A DNA stretch of 13,784 nt from Streptosporangiaceae bacterium (lineage in GTDB: Bacteria; Actinomycetota; Actinomycetes; Streptosporangiales; Streptosporangiaceae): contig JASHOI010000330.1 of the NCBI GenBank assembly GCA_030041195.1, positions 1 to 13,784 of the forward strand. Reading direction: 5' to 3'. A program made the translations under genes and the position numbers. The notes under the pieces were generated by a model. It was not told the DNA's origin. It ran no database searches and saw only the letters and a list, made by a program, of their open reading frames with translations. Shown here one piece after another: positions 1 to 6,188 of this stretch; position 1 is the first letter of the stretch; each line of letters begins with the position of its first letter.

Positions 1-197
1 ACATAGTTCTGCAACGTCACCCGCGACGTCTCCGGCGGCCGCCCCTCCCACACCGCCTCCGCCAACTCCCCCGCACCCACCACCTGATTCGCACGCAGCA
101 ACAACGCCGCCAGCAGCACCCGCTGCTTACCAGCCGACACCACCAACCGCGACCCGCCAGCCCTCACCACCAGCGGCCCCAGCAGGCCGAATTCCAC
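1..197 (-). CDS. SARP/BTAD-family transcriptional regulator, N-terminal part (cut by window edge)
   Basis: The 65 visible codons read VEFGLLGPLVVRAGG, then VSAGKQRVLLAALLLRANQVV, then ELAEAVWEGRPP and a VTLQNYV end. This is the OmpR-like winged-helix start of SARP/AfsR-type regulators (family knowledge): a short beta strand with GPL, the KQRxLLAxLLL helix, and the W-G-PP segment before the recognition helix. These proteins activate secondary-metabolite or stress genes by binding direct repeats; the larger ones add BTAD, NB-ARC or TPR domains, which lie outside this window. GTG at 197 was chosen because GGGAGG sits 6 nt upstream (204-209); an in-frame ATG at 245 lacks such a site. Codon use is odd: roughly 50 of 65 codons end in G and five leucines are TTG, while neighbouring genes prefer C-ending codons. 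The target cannot be told. Confidence 0.85.
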   Translation of the reverse strand, partial: MEFGLLGPLVVRAGGSRLVVSAGKQRVLLAALLLRANQVVGAGELAEAVWEGRPPETSRVTLQNY

Positions 198-203
198 CCC
201 GAT

Positions 204-209
204 CCTCCC
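204..209 (-). promoter_or_regulatory. Shine-Dalgarno site of the SARP-type gene
   Basis: GGGAGG on the minus strand lies 6 nt before the GTG at 197. It decides for this start over the in-frame ATG at 245. Confidence 0.7.
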
Positions 210-306
210 GTGCAGCCCCCCTACACCGATCGGCTCATAAATCATCGCATCGACAGCGGGCCAGGGCTATGCCTTAGCAGAAGATGAGGCGTGCCATTAC
301 CGGAGA

Positions 307-513
307 TCAGGCATCGGGCTCCTTGCGCGGGCGGCCGGGACGGCGCACCGGCGAGACCTTGGTCGGCATCCGCCCGGCCTCGGTGAGCGCCCGGCGCAGC
401 ATGAGCTCGATCTGCGCATTGGTGCTGCGCAGCTCGTCGGCCGCCCAGCGGGCCAGCGCGTCATAGACCGCCGGGTCCAGCCGGAGAAGGACCGTCTTCC
501 GCTCAGTTGCCAC
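307..513 (-). CDS. Small ribbon-helix-helix protein with AT-hook-like tail
   Basis: The product is 68 aa from GTG at 513. Residues about 4-48 (RKTVLLRLDPAVYDALARWA, then ELRSTNAQIELMLRRALTEAG) fit an Arc/CopG-type ribbon-helix-helix domain: a beta strand with alternating residues, helix A, then a helix B that begins with STNAQIE. The C-terminus (57-64, RRPGRPRK) is a basic GRP-centred motif like an AT-hook, so the protein probably grips DNA in two ways. It starts 17 nt after the SPFH gene stop and is read in the same direction, which suggests one operon. An open frame extends upstream to 585 but would overlap the SPFH gene, and the family consensus begins at the strand, so the short form is preferred. 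The ribosome site is weak (AGG about 7 nt upstream). The role is unknown; autorepression of the operon or an antitoxin-like role are both possible. Confidence 0.75.
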   Translation of the reverse strand: MATERKTVLLRLDPAVYDALARWAADELRSTNAQIELMLRRALTEAGRMPTKVSPVRRPGRPRKEPDA

Positions 514-530
514 GCGTCTGCCTGGCTCCG

Positions 531-1451
531 CTACTGGTAGAGGGTGCCGGTATTGACGACCGGCTGGGTCGAGTGGTCGCTGCACAACACCACCAGCATG
601 TTGCTGACCATGGCGGCCTTGCGCTCGGCGTCCAGTTCCACGAGCCCGTCGGCATCGAGCCTGGCCAGGGCGGACTCGACCATGCCGACCGCGCCCTCCA
701 CGATCCGCTGCCGCGCGGCGACCATCGCGCCGGCCTGCTGCCTGCGCAGCATGGCGTGCGCGATCTCCGGTGCGTAGAAGAGCCGGCTCAGCCGGGTTTC
801 GATGATCTTCACTCCGGCCGGAGCCACCCGCTGCGCGATCTGCCTGGCCAGCTGGGCGTTGACCTCCCCGGCCGAGCCGCGCAGGGACAGCCCGCCCTCG
901 TGGTCGTCGTAGGGGTGTTCGCTGGCTATCTGCCGGACGGCGGTCTCGGCCTGGATCGCGACGAACTCGGTCAGGTTGTCCACGCCGAACGCGGCCTTGG
1001 CGGTGTCCTCGACCTGCCAGACGATCACGGCGGCGATCTCGATGGGGTTGCCGTCGGCGTCGTTGACCTTTGCCGGCGTGGTCTCGTGGTTACGGATCCT
1101 GGTGGAGATCCGGTGCCGCTTCGCCCAGGGATTCACCCACAGCAGGCCCTCGGTGCGGATCGTTCCGATGTAGCGGCCGAACAGCTGAATCACCCGGGCT
1201 TCCCCCGGGGCGACCGTCGTCATCCCCCTGAATATCGTGACCGCGATCAGCGCCAGCAGCGCGCCGATGACAACCAGCGCCGCGTTGGACGTGTTGATGC
1301 CTACCCCGAGGAGTGCCACCCCCAGCACGATCAGGGCCGCGCCGGCACAGACCATGAGCAGGCTCGGCAGCGTCGACGCGGGACGCTCGCTGACCTCCTG
1401 GTCAGGCGGGTGTGGCGCCGTGGCGCCCCCGCCGGTGGTATTAAAGCTCAC
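531..1451 (-). CDS. SPFH/band-7 domain membrane protein
   Basis: The product is 306 aa from GTG at 1451, preceded by a perfect TAAGGAGG. After a polar N-terminus (about 1-28) come two hydrophobic segments (about 29-50 and 56-75). An SPFH domain follows from about 78, starting [20 protein letters not shown], with GLLWVNPW near 102-109 and [20 protein letters not shown] further on, ending in a helical part ([19 protein letters not shown], then [20 protein letters not shown]). SPFH proteins (stomatin, flotillin, HflK/C relatives) oligomerise at membranes and organise microdomains or modulate proteases. The two membrane segments suggest a hairpin anchor with the SPFH body in the cytoplasm. A small DNA-binding protein gene follows at once. 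A likely promoter and operator lie just upstream (1479-1493), so the gene need not depend on the marR transcript. The family call is firm; the cellular role is not known. Confidence 0.92.
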   Translation of the reverse strand: MSFNTTGGGATAPHPPDQEVSERPASTLPSLLMVCAGAALIVLGVALLGVGINTSNAALVVIGALLALIAVTIFRGMTTVAPGEARVIQLFGRYIGTIRTEGLLWVNPWAKRHRISTRIRNHETTPAKVNDADGNPIEIAAVIVWQVEDTAKAAFGVDNLTEFVAIQAETAVRQIASEHPYDDHEGGLSLRGSAGEVNAQLARQIAQRVAPAGVKIIETRLSRLFYAPEIAHAMLRRQQAGAMVAARQRIVEGAVGMVESALARLDADGLVELDAERKAAMVSNMLVVLCSDHSTQPVVNTGTLYQ

Positions 1452-1458
1452 CGACCGA

Positions 1459-1466
1459 CCTCCTTA
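1459..1466 (-). promoter_or_regulatory. Consensus Shine-Dalgarno of the SPFH gene
   Basis: TAAGGAGG on the minus strand, 7 nt before GTG 1451, is a full match to the 16S tail. It fixes this start and implies strong translation. Confidence 0.85.
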
Positions 1467-1478
1467 GCTGTGGACCGC

Positions 1479-1493
1479 ACTATATTGATATCA
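1479..1493 (-). promoter_or_regulatory. Promoter -10 box and TGATATCA operator-like palindrome before the SPFH gene
   Basis: On the minus strand the perfect palindrome TGATATCA (1486-1493) is followed one base later by TATAGT (1479-1484), a good -10 hexamer. Initiation near 1471-1473 would leave a leader of about 20 nt carrying the consensus SD. No clear -35 is seen. The TGA of the palindrome is also the stop codon of the 145-aa gene upstream. A protein bound here would block the promoter; the ribbon-helix-helix protein encoded downstream is a candidate, by inference only. Confidence 0.55.
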
Positions 1494-1928
1494 CCTTTCC
1501 GGCCGCGCACCCGGCCGCCCGCGCCGTGACCGCCAGGGAAACGGCGCGAGATCCGGCTCCACCCAGCCGGTCCTGGCCTGCGCCGAGGCCAGCACCGCGG
1601 CGCTGTAGTGCCGGGTGAGCAGGCGCTTGTCCAGCAGCGCCGGGTGGCGCTCGGCGAACGCGTCGAAGTCGGCGACGGACGGGTCGGCCGCGACGTGATG
1701 CCCGACGATCTCGGTCCACGCCCGGGTGACCGTCGCGTTGAACTTCTGCGGCGCGTGCGCGGTGAGCTGCCGGATCCAGTCGCTGATCATGTCGGCCGCC
1801 CGCGTGGTGCCGTAGCGGCGCGCCGCGATGAACGCCAGGTGGACGTGCTGCCGGTGCCGGAACCCGCCGCCGGGCGGGGCGATCTCGTGCAGGATCTCGG
1901 CGAGCTCGGGGGGAATCGCGCGGGTCAT
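1491..1928 (-). CDS. Conserved protein of unknown function coupled to MarR
   Basis: The product is 145 aa from ATG at 1928, which overlaps the marR stop by 4 nt (ATGA). GGAGG lies 7 nt upstream. There is no signal peptide or membrane segment, so it is a soluble protein. Recognisable blocks are FRHRQHVHLAFIAARRYG (about 23-40), a segment with KFNATVTRAW (about 62-71), HPALLDKRLL (about 94-103) and HYSAAVLASAQARTGWVEPD (about 106-125). I recall these blocks (H-x-x-HV-x-LA, K-F/Y-x-x-T-x-T-x-A, and YS with an AR-W-x-PD ending) from a widespread small bacterial family with no assigned function. The conserved histidines could be catalytic or metal-binding, but this is not shown. The overlap with marR suggests it is the main target or partner of that regulator. 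No Pfam name can be given with confidence. Confidence 0.8.
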   Translation of the reverse strand: MTRAIPPELAEILHEIAPPGGGFRHRQHVHLAFIAARRYGTTRAADMISDWIRQLTAHAPQKFNATVTRAWTEIVGHHVAADPSVADFDAFAERHPALLDKRLLTRHYSAAVLASAQARTGWVEPDLAPFPWRSRRGRPGARPER

Positions 1929-2353
1929 TCTCCTACCTCCGTCAGCGCGCGGGTTACCGCGCGGAATCCGGCCAGGTCGGCGTCGCTGACCATGGCAAGG
2001 ACGGCGCGCTCAAGGTCGGCGATGGCGGCCCGGGCCGCTCCGGCCGCGCGCCGCCCGTCCACGGTCAGCGAGACCACGAACGAGCGCCGGTCGGCCGGGT
2101 CCAGGTCGCGGCTCACGTAGCCGCGCCGCACAAGCCGGTCGAGCACGCTGGTCAGCGTCGTCGGCTTGGTCGCGGTGTCAGCGGCGATTTCCCCGACGCT
2201 CCGGTTCCTGCCGTCGGCCAGGTTGGCGAGCACGTTGATCTCCGAGGCGCTGAGGTTCAGGCCGGCCAGCCGGCCGGCGAGAACATGCAGCGTGGCGTGC
2301 GTAGCCCGGTGCAGCCCCAGGACCAGCCCGTCGCCCCCCCCATCATGTACCAC
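1925..2353 (-). CDS. MarR-family transcriptional regulator
   Basis: The product is 142 aa from GTG at 2353. It has the MarR winged-helix order: a dimer helix with HRATHATLHVLAGRLA (about 15-30), LSASEINVLANLADG (34-48), SVGEIAADTATKPTTLTSVL as helix-turn-helix (about 52-71), then DRLVRRGYVSRDLDPADRRS as helix and wing (about 72-91), and a long C-terminal dimerisation helix. The DxxDRR signature of the wing is intact. MarR proteins are ligand-responsive dimers that usually repress their own operon and a neighbouring gene. TATAGT lies 8 nt above the GTG and there is no SD, so the transcript is probably leaderless. The gene runs divergently from the small barrel protein at 2537, and its stop overlaps the start of the 145-aa gene. 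The ligand is unknown. Confidence 0.93.
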   Translation of the reverse strand: MVHDGGGDGLVLGLHRATHATLHVLAGRLAGLNLSASEINVLANLADGRNRSVGEIAADTATKPTTLTSVLDRLVRRGYVSRDLDPADRRSFVVSLTVDGRRAAGAARAAIADLERAVLAMVSDADLAGFRAVTRALTEVGE

Positions 2354-2361
2354 GAATTCAG

Positions 2362-2367
2362 ACTATA
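2362..2367 (-). promoter_or_regulatory. -10 box of the marR promoter, leaderless type
   Basis: TATAGT on the minus strand ends 8 nt before GTG 2353. No ribosome site fits in the gap, so transcription probably starts at or very near the start codon. A convincing -35 is not visible. A short direct repeat of AATCGC (period 8) follows upstream in the spacer and -35 area. Confidence 0.5.
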
Positions 2368-2451
2368 CGAAATCGCAGAATCGCGCCAGATCCAGCGATC
2401 CAGCAGGGTGAAGGGACCCACGCTGGTCCTGTACCAACAGCGGGGGACCCA

Positions 2452-2517
2452 CCACCCTGTTCATCGGCTCCGGAGCCCGGCCGCCCACCCTGTTCATCGG
2501 CTCCGGAGCCCGGCCGC
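2452..2517 (+). repeat. Exact 33-bp tandem duplication with two GGCTCCGGAGCC palindromes
   Basis: Bases 2452-2484 and 2485-2517 are identical. Each copy holds the 12-bp perfect palindrome GGCTCCGGAGCC (2466-2477 and 2499-2510), spaced 33 bp, close to three helical turns. The second palindrome covers the place where a -35 box would lie for the -10 at 2525. It lies between the divergent marR gene and the barrel-protein gene, so a pair of operators is a reasonable reading. A tandem slip without function is the alternative. Confidence 0.85.
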
Positions 2518-2524
2518 TGCCGGT

Positions 2525-2530
2525 TACGCT
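2525..2530 (+). promoter_or_regulatory. -10 box before the barrel-protein gene, leaderless type
   Basis: TACGCT fits TAnnnT and ends 6 nt before GTG 2537. No SD is present. The context GGTTACG is the same as before the gene at 2850. Confidence 0.5.
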
Positions 2531-2536
2531 GCCGGT

Positions 2537-2824
2537 GTGATCGAGATCATGCGGTTCCGGCTGCCGGCCGGCGCCGACGAGGCGGCGTTTCTGGCGGCTG
2601 ACCGAAGGGTGCAGCACGAGTTCGCCCGCCAGCAGCCCGGCCTGCTCGCCAGGACCACGGCCCGCGGCGCGGACGGCGGCTGGATCGTCATCGACCTGTG
2701 GCGGTCCGCCTCGGACGCCGACGCCTGCGATGCCCGATGGGAGCGCGACGAGGTGACCCAGGCGTTCATGGACCTGCTGGACCGGTCCTCGGTCAGCACG
2801 GAGCGCTACCAGGAACTGGACTAG
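2537..2824 (+). CDS. Small dimeric alpha/beta-barrel (ABM-like) protein, unknown function
   Basis: The product is 95 aa from GTG at 2537, beginning VIEIMRFRLPAGADEAAFLA. The pattern is a beta strand (VIEIMRFRL), a helix with DEAAFLAADRRVQHEFARQQPG, then LLARTTARGADGGWIVIDLW as two strands, and a final helix with WERDEVTQAFMDLLD. This is the ferredoxin-like fold of antibiotic-biosynthesis-monooxygenase-type dimeric barrels. Such proteins can be cofactor-free monooxygenases, heme-degrading enzymes or ligand binders; no heme or catalytic residue can be assigned here. An open frame extends upstream to 2285, but that part runs through the tandem repeat and towards marR, and a -10 box lies 6 nt above this GTG, so the short start is preferred. 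The ATG at 2549 is a second possible start. It is divergent from marR and may be one of its targets. Confidence 0.8.
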   Translation: MIEIMRFRLPAGADEAAFLAADRRVQHEFARQQPGLLARTTARGADGGWIVIDLWRSASDADACDARWERDEVTQAFMDLLDRSSVSTERYQELD

Positions 2825-2837
2825 GACCGGCCGGGGT

Positions 2838-2843
2838 TACGAT
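2838..2843 (+). promoter_or_regulatory. -10 box before the C-S lyase gene, leaderless type
   Basis: TACGAT, inside GGTTACGAT, ends 6 nt before GTG 2850. There is no SD. The spacing and sequence match the box at 2525. It lies 14 nt past the stop of the barrel gene, so the operon below has its own promoter. Confidence 0.5.
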
Positions 2844-2849
2844 CCACGA

Positions 2850-3995
2850 GTGGACCCGCGCCTCGGAACCTGTTCCCTTGACCAGCTGAGGAAGCGGACG
2901 AGCGTCAAGTGGCGGACTCATCCGCCGGACGTGCTTCCCGCGTTCGTCGCGGAGATGGACTTCGACCTGGCCGCGCCGGTCGTTGCCGCGGCCACGGGAG
3001 CGATGGCCGCGGGCGACTGCGGTTACGGGTACACGGGCGAGCTCGGCGACGCGTTCTCCGCCTTCGCCGAGAAACGGCTGAACTGGTCACCGGATCCGGA
3101 CCTGATCTTTGCGATCCCCGACGTGATGACCGGCATCGCCGTGATGATCCAGGCGCTCACCCCGCCGGGAGCGGGCATCGTGATCAACCCGCCGGTGTAC
3201 CCGCCGTTCTTCTACCGGCTGCGGTTCGCCGACCGCCGGGTCGTCGAGGCGCCGCTGCGCCGGGCCGGTGACGGCCGCTACGACCTGGATCCCGAAGCGC
3301 TCGACCGGGCCCTGGCCGGCGACGACGTGGGCGCCTACCTGCTGTGCAGCCCGCACAACCCGACCGGCCGGGTCTGGTCCCGTGAGCAGCTGACCACGGT
3401 GGCCGACATCTGCCAGCGCCGCGGCGTGATCCTGCTGGTCGACGAGATCCACGCGCCGCTGGTCCTGCCCGGCGCGCACCACATTCCGTTCGGTTCACTC
3501 GACCACGCGATGACGACGCGTTCCGTCACCTTCTCGTCGGCCACCAAGGCATGGAACATCCCGGGGCTGAAATGCGGGGTGGCCGTGGCCGGATCGGCCG
3601 AGCTCGCGGCGCTGATGAGCGAGCGCTGGGAGGCGCTGCTGGCCGGGCAGGTCGGCGTGCTCGCATCGGTGGCCGCGTTCAGCGAGTCGCTGGGCTGGCT
3701 GGACGCGCTGCTCGGCCAGCTCGACGAGAACCGCTCGCTGCTGAGCCGGCTGCTCGCGCGGCGCCTGCCGGGCGTGCGGTACGTGCCGCCGGAGGCGAGC
3801 TTCCTGGCCTGGCTGGACTGCCGCGAGCTCGGCCTCGGCGACGACCCTGCGCGCGCGTTCCTTGACCGCGGCCGGGTCGCGGTCAGCCCCGGCCCCGACT
3901 TCGGCGCGCAGGGGCTCGGGTTCGCCCGGCTGAACATCGGTACCTCGCCGGAGCTGATCGCCGAGGCGGTGCGGCGGATGGCCGCCGCGGTGTGA
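2850..3995 (+). CDS. MalY/PatB-type PLP-dependent C-S lyase / aminotransferase
   Basis: The product is 381 aa from GTG at 2850, the usual length for fold-type I aminotransferases of the MalY/PatB group. Signature stretches are KWRTHPPDVLPAFVAEMDFD (20-39), GYGYTG (58-63), INPPVYPPFF (112-121), SPHNPTGRVW (167-176), VDEIHAPLVLPG (197-208) and SSATKAWNIPGLKCG, with K233 as the PLP Schiff-base lysine. D198 should contact the pyridine nitrogen of PLP. ARLNIGTS near the end holds the carboxylate-binding Arg. The family cleaves C-S bonds of cystathionine or cysteine conjugates, giving thiol, pyruvate and ammonia; some members act as aminotransferases. The VAEMDF and DEIHAPLVLPG motifs point to MalY/PatB rather than AspC. 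The hydrolase follows after 14 nt. In this setting a role on cysteine S-conjugates is plausible, but the substrate is not shown. Confidence 0.93.
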   Translation: MDPRLGTCSLDQLRKRTSVKWRTHPPDVLPAFVAEMDFDLAAPVVAAATGAMAAGDCGYGYTGELGDAFSAFAEKRLNWSPDPDLIFAIPDVMTGIAVMIQALTPPGAGIVINPPVYPPFFYRLRFADRRVVEAPLRRAGDGRYDLDPEALDRALAGDDVGAYLLCSPHNPTGRVWSREQLTTVADICQRRGVILLVDEIHAPLVLPGAHHIPFGSLDHAMTTRSVTFSSATKAWNIPGLKCGVAVAGSAELAALMSERWEALLAGQVGVLASVAAFSESLGWLDALLGQLDENRSLLSRLLARRLPGVRYVPPEASFLAWLDCRELGLGDDPARAFLDRGRVAVSPGPDFGAQGLGFARLNIGTSPELIAEAVRRMAAAV

Positions 3996-4003
3996 GAGGG
4001 AGG
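3996..4003 (+). promoter_or_regulatory. Shine-Dalgarno of the hydrolase gene
   Basis: GAGGGAGG starts directly after the lyase stop and lies 6 nt before ATG 4010. It favours this start over the in-frame GTG at 3992, which overlaps the lyase gene. Confidence 0.75.
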
Positions 4004-4009
4004 TCCGGC

Positions 4010-4768
4010 ATGGCAGGCTCGTATGTGACCGTGGGTTCGGGTGACCACCATGTGCTCGCCCTGCACGGCTGGTTCGGCTCGGCGCGGGGCTGGGGTTCGC
4101 TGCCCGACTACCTCGACGGTTCCGGGCACACCTACGTGTTCCCGGATCTGCGCGGTTACGGCGGCCGCAAGCAGGACGGCGGCGACTTCACGATGGAGGA
4201 GGCGGCGGCCGACGCGATCGCGCTCGCCGACGACCTGGGCTGGGACCGGTTCTCGCTGATCGGGCACTCCATGTCCGGCCAGGCGATCCAGCACGTGCTG
4301 CTGGCCGAGCCCGCGCGGGTGCGCCGGCTGGTCGCGCTCAACCCGGTCCCGGCCACCGGGGTGCCGTTCGACGAGGACAGCTGGGCCCTGTTCTCCGGCG
4401 CCGCGGCCAGCCGCGACAACCGGTTCGCGATCATCAACTTCACCACCGGCGGCAGGCTGCCCGCCGCGTTCGTGGATCACGTCGTGCAGCACTCGCTCGA
4501 CCACTCGACGACCGAGGCGTTCGGCTCCTACCTCGAGTCGTGGGGGAAGACCGACTTCTCCGAGCGGGTGCAGGGCAACCCGGCCGCGGTCAAGGTCATC
4601 GTCGGCGAGCACGACCCGGCGCTGTCCGCGCCGGTGATGGAGCAGACCTGGCTGCGGTTCTACCCCGCGGCCGAGCTCGAGGTGATGCCGAACGCCGGGC
4701 ACTACCCGATGTTCGAGACCCCGGCGGCGCTGGCCGCGTCCATCGAGGATTTCCTGGACCGGGACTGA
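4010..4768 (+). CDS. Alpha/beta hydrolase
   Basis: The product is 252 aa from ATG at 4010. The fold is complete: HGWFGSARGW (19-28) with the HG oxyanion motif, PDLRGYGG (45-52), the nucleophile elbow GHSMSG with Ser87, IVGEHDPAL with Asp202, and NAGHYPMFETP with His231. It therefore carries a full Ser-Asp-His triad, with a small cap region around 120-180. There is no signal peptide, so it is cytoplasmic. The length and motifs fit esterase, C-C hydrolase or epoxide/dehalogenase-like groups. Ser in place of Asp as nucleophile argues against classic haloalkane dehalogenases and epoxide hydrolases, leaving an ester, lactone or thioester substrate as more likely. It sits between the C-S lyase (14 nt) and the P450 (5 nt), so it is surely co-transcribed with them. 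The substrate is unknown. Confidence 0.93.
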   Translation: MAGSYVTVGSGDHHVLALHGWFGSARGWGSLPDYLDGSGHTYVFPDLRGYGGRKQDGGDFTMEEAAADAIALADDLGWDRFSLIGHSMSGQAIQHVLLAEPARVRRLVALNPVPATGVPFDEDSWALFSGAAASRDNRFAIINFTTGGRLPAAFVDHVVQHSLDHSTTEAFGSYLESWGKTDFSERVQGNPAAVKVIVGEHDPALSAPVMEQTWLRFYPAAELEVMPNAGHYPMFETPAALAASIEDFLDRD

Positions 4769-4773
4769 CCGCG

Positions 4774-6114
4774 ATGACCGCCACGGCCAGGCCGGACACC
4801 GAGGTTGTGTTCGACCCCGCGACCTACACCGAAGGGGTGCCGTTCGACTCGCTCGCCAGGCTGCGCCGCGGCAGCCCGGTCGTCTGGGTCGACGAGATCC
4901 CGGTCCTCGGCTGGCCGGCCGGGCCGGGCTTCTGGCTCGTGCTCCGGCACGCCGACGTCGAGGCGGTGATGAAGCAGCCGCAGCAGTTCTCATCCTGGCT
5001 CGGCGCGACCCAGATCCGGGATCCGGTGACGCCGGGCGCGCTCGGCTACGTCCGCAGCATGATGCTGAACATGGACCCGCCGGCCCACTCCCGGCTGCGC
5101 AAGCTGCTGGCCAGGTCCTTCACGCCGCGCGCGGTCGCGCGGCTCGAGGAGCGCATCCGCGGGCACGCCCGGGCCTTGTGCGAGCGGGCGTTCGCCGGCC
5201 GCGGCGGAAGGGGCGAGTGCGACTTCGCCAAGGACGTCGCCGCCGACCTGCCGCTGCTGACCCTCGCCGACGTGCTCGGCATGCCGGAGCAGGACCGGTG
5301 GCTGCTGTTCGACTGGTCCAACCGGGTGATCGGCTACCAGGACCCCGACTACGCCACGTCGGCCGCGTTCGACCCGTCCGGCGGTTCGCCGATGGCCGCC
5401 GAGGCGGTGGCGCTCCGGCCGGCGCCCGGCGCCGGGGGCCGGATGCCCGATCCGCGTACCCGGGACGGCATGCCCGACCTGTACGCGTACGCGCACCTGC
5501 TGGCCGACGCCAAGCGCGCCCGCCCGGGCGATGACGTCATGTCGATCCTGCTGGCGCAGGACGACGACGAGGGCGGCCGGGTGTCGGTCGAGGAGTTCGA
5601 GAACATGTTCTGGCTGTTCGCCGTCGCGGGCAACGAGACGCTGCGCAACGGGCTCCCGGGCGCCTGCATCGCGCTGCTGCAGCACCCGGAGGCGCAGGAC
5701 GCGCTGCGGGCCGACCCCGCGCTGATGCCGGCCGCCGCCGAGGAGATGCTGCGCTGGTGGACGCCGGTGATGACGTTCCGCAGGACCGCCACGGCCGACT
5801 GCGAGCTCGGCGGGCAGCGGATCCGGGCCGGGGACAAGGTGGTGGTCTCGTTCACCTCGGCGAACCGGGACGAGGCGGTGTTCGCCGACCCCGGCCGGTT
5901 CGACATCCGCCGGCACCCCAACCCGCATCTGGTCTTCGGCCACGGGCCGCACTTCTGCCTCGGCTCCCACCTCGCCCGGGCCCAGATGCGGGCGCTGTTC
6001 GCCGAGGTGCTCTCGCGCACCTCCGCGATCGCGTTCGCCGGCGAGCCGTCGTACCTGCGGTCAAACTTCCAGCGCGGGGTCAAGCGGCTGCCGGTCGCCT
6101 GGACCGCGCGCTAG
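4774..6114 (+). CDS. Cytochrome P450 (resembling the CYP125/CYP142 group)
   Basis: The product is 446 aa from ATG at 4774, 5 nt after the hydrolase stop with no clear SD, so it is translationally coupled. P450 marks are all present: the C-helix region NMDPPAHSRLRKLLARSFTP (99-118), I-helix AGNETLRN with the acid-alcohol pair E288-T289, ExxR at E324-R327, and the heme loop FGHGPHFCLGSH with Cys395. There is no membrane anchor, as usual for bacterial class I P450s. FDWSNRVIGYQDPDY (179-193) recalls the actinobacterial steroid and lipid P450s CYP125, CYP142 and CYP124. A Gly/Pro-rich stretch (about 196-233) between the G-helix region and the next helix makes it longer than the usual 400-420 aa. 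No ferredoxin or reductase gene is nearby, so electrons must come from elsewhere. The substrate is unknown. An open frame reaching back to 4540 is only a shadow in the hydrolase gene. Confidence 0.95.
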   Translation: MTATARPDTEVVFDPATYTEGVPFDSLARLRRGSPVVWVDEIPVLGWPAGPGFWLVLRHADVEAVMKQPQQFSSWLGATQIRDPVTPGALGYVRSMMLNMDPPAHSRLRKLLARSFTPRAVARLEERIRGHARALCERAFAGRGGRGECDFAKDVAADLPLLTLADVLGMPEQDRWLLFDWSNRVIGYQDPDYATSAAFDPSGGSPMAAEAVALRPAPGAGGRMPDPRTRDGMPDLYAYAHLLADAKRARPGDDVMSILLAQDDDEGGRVSVEEFENMFWLFAVAGNETLRNGLPGACIALLQHPEAQDALRADPALMPAAAEEMLRWWTPVMTFRRTATADCELGGQRIRAGDKVVVSFTSANRDEAVFADPGRFDIRRHPNPHLVFGHGPHFCLGSHLARAQMRALFAEVLSRTSAIAFAGEPSYLRSNFQRGVKRLPVAWTAR

Positions 6115-6188
6115 CGAGGGGCCTTAACGCGACGCGATCCGCCACCGCGGCACGGAATGGCCGCCGTCGCCGCCGGGTTGTAACCGCC

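Noticed and set aside
240..306. Possible terminator or small RNA between the RHH and SARP genes
   Set aside because: Only a 3-bp stem (GGC/GCC) and no T-tract could be found.
507..1529. Open frame of 340 codons on the plus strand
   Set aside because: Antisense to the SPFH gene, which has a perfect SD and recognisable domain.
2412..2433. Small inverted repeats (GGACC/GGTCC and TGGT/ACCA) in the divergent region
   Set aside because: The arms are 4-5 bp and overlap each other; in GC-rich DNA this is expected by chance.
2285..2536. N-terminal extension of the small barrel protein
   Set aside because: The extension is repetitive, crosses the 33-bp duplication and runs into marR on the other strand; the fold starts at VIEIMRF and a -10 box lies just above it.
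4540..4773. Longer start for the P450
   Set aside because: The extra residues come from the hydrolase gene read in another frame; the ATG at 4774 gives a normal P450 N-terminus.
3335..4993. Open frame of 552 codons on the minus strand
   Set aside because: Antisense to the C-S lyase, hydrolase and P450; the composition is low-complexity Arg/Ser/Pro.
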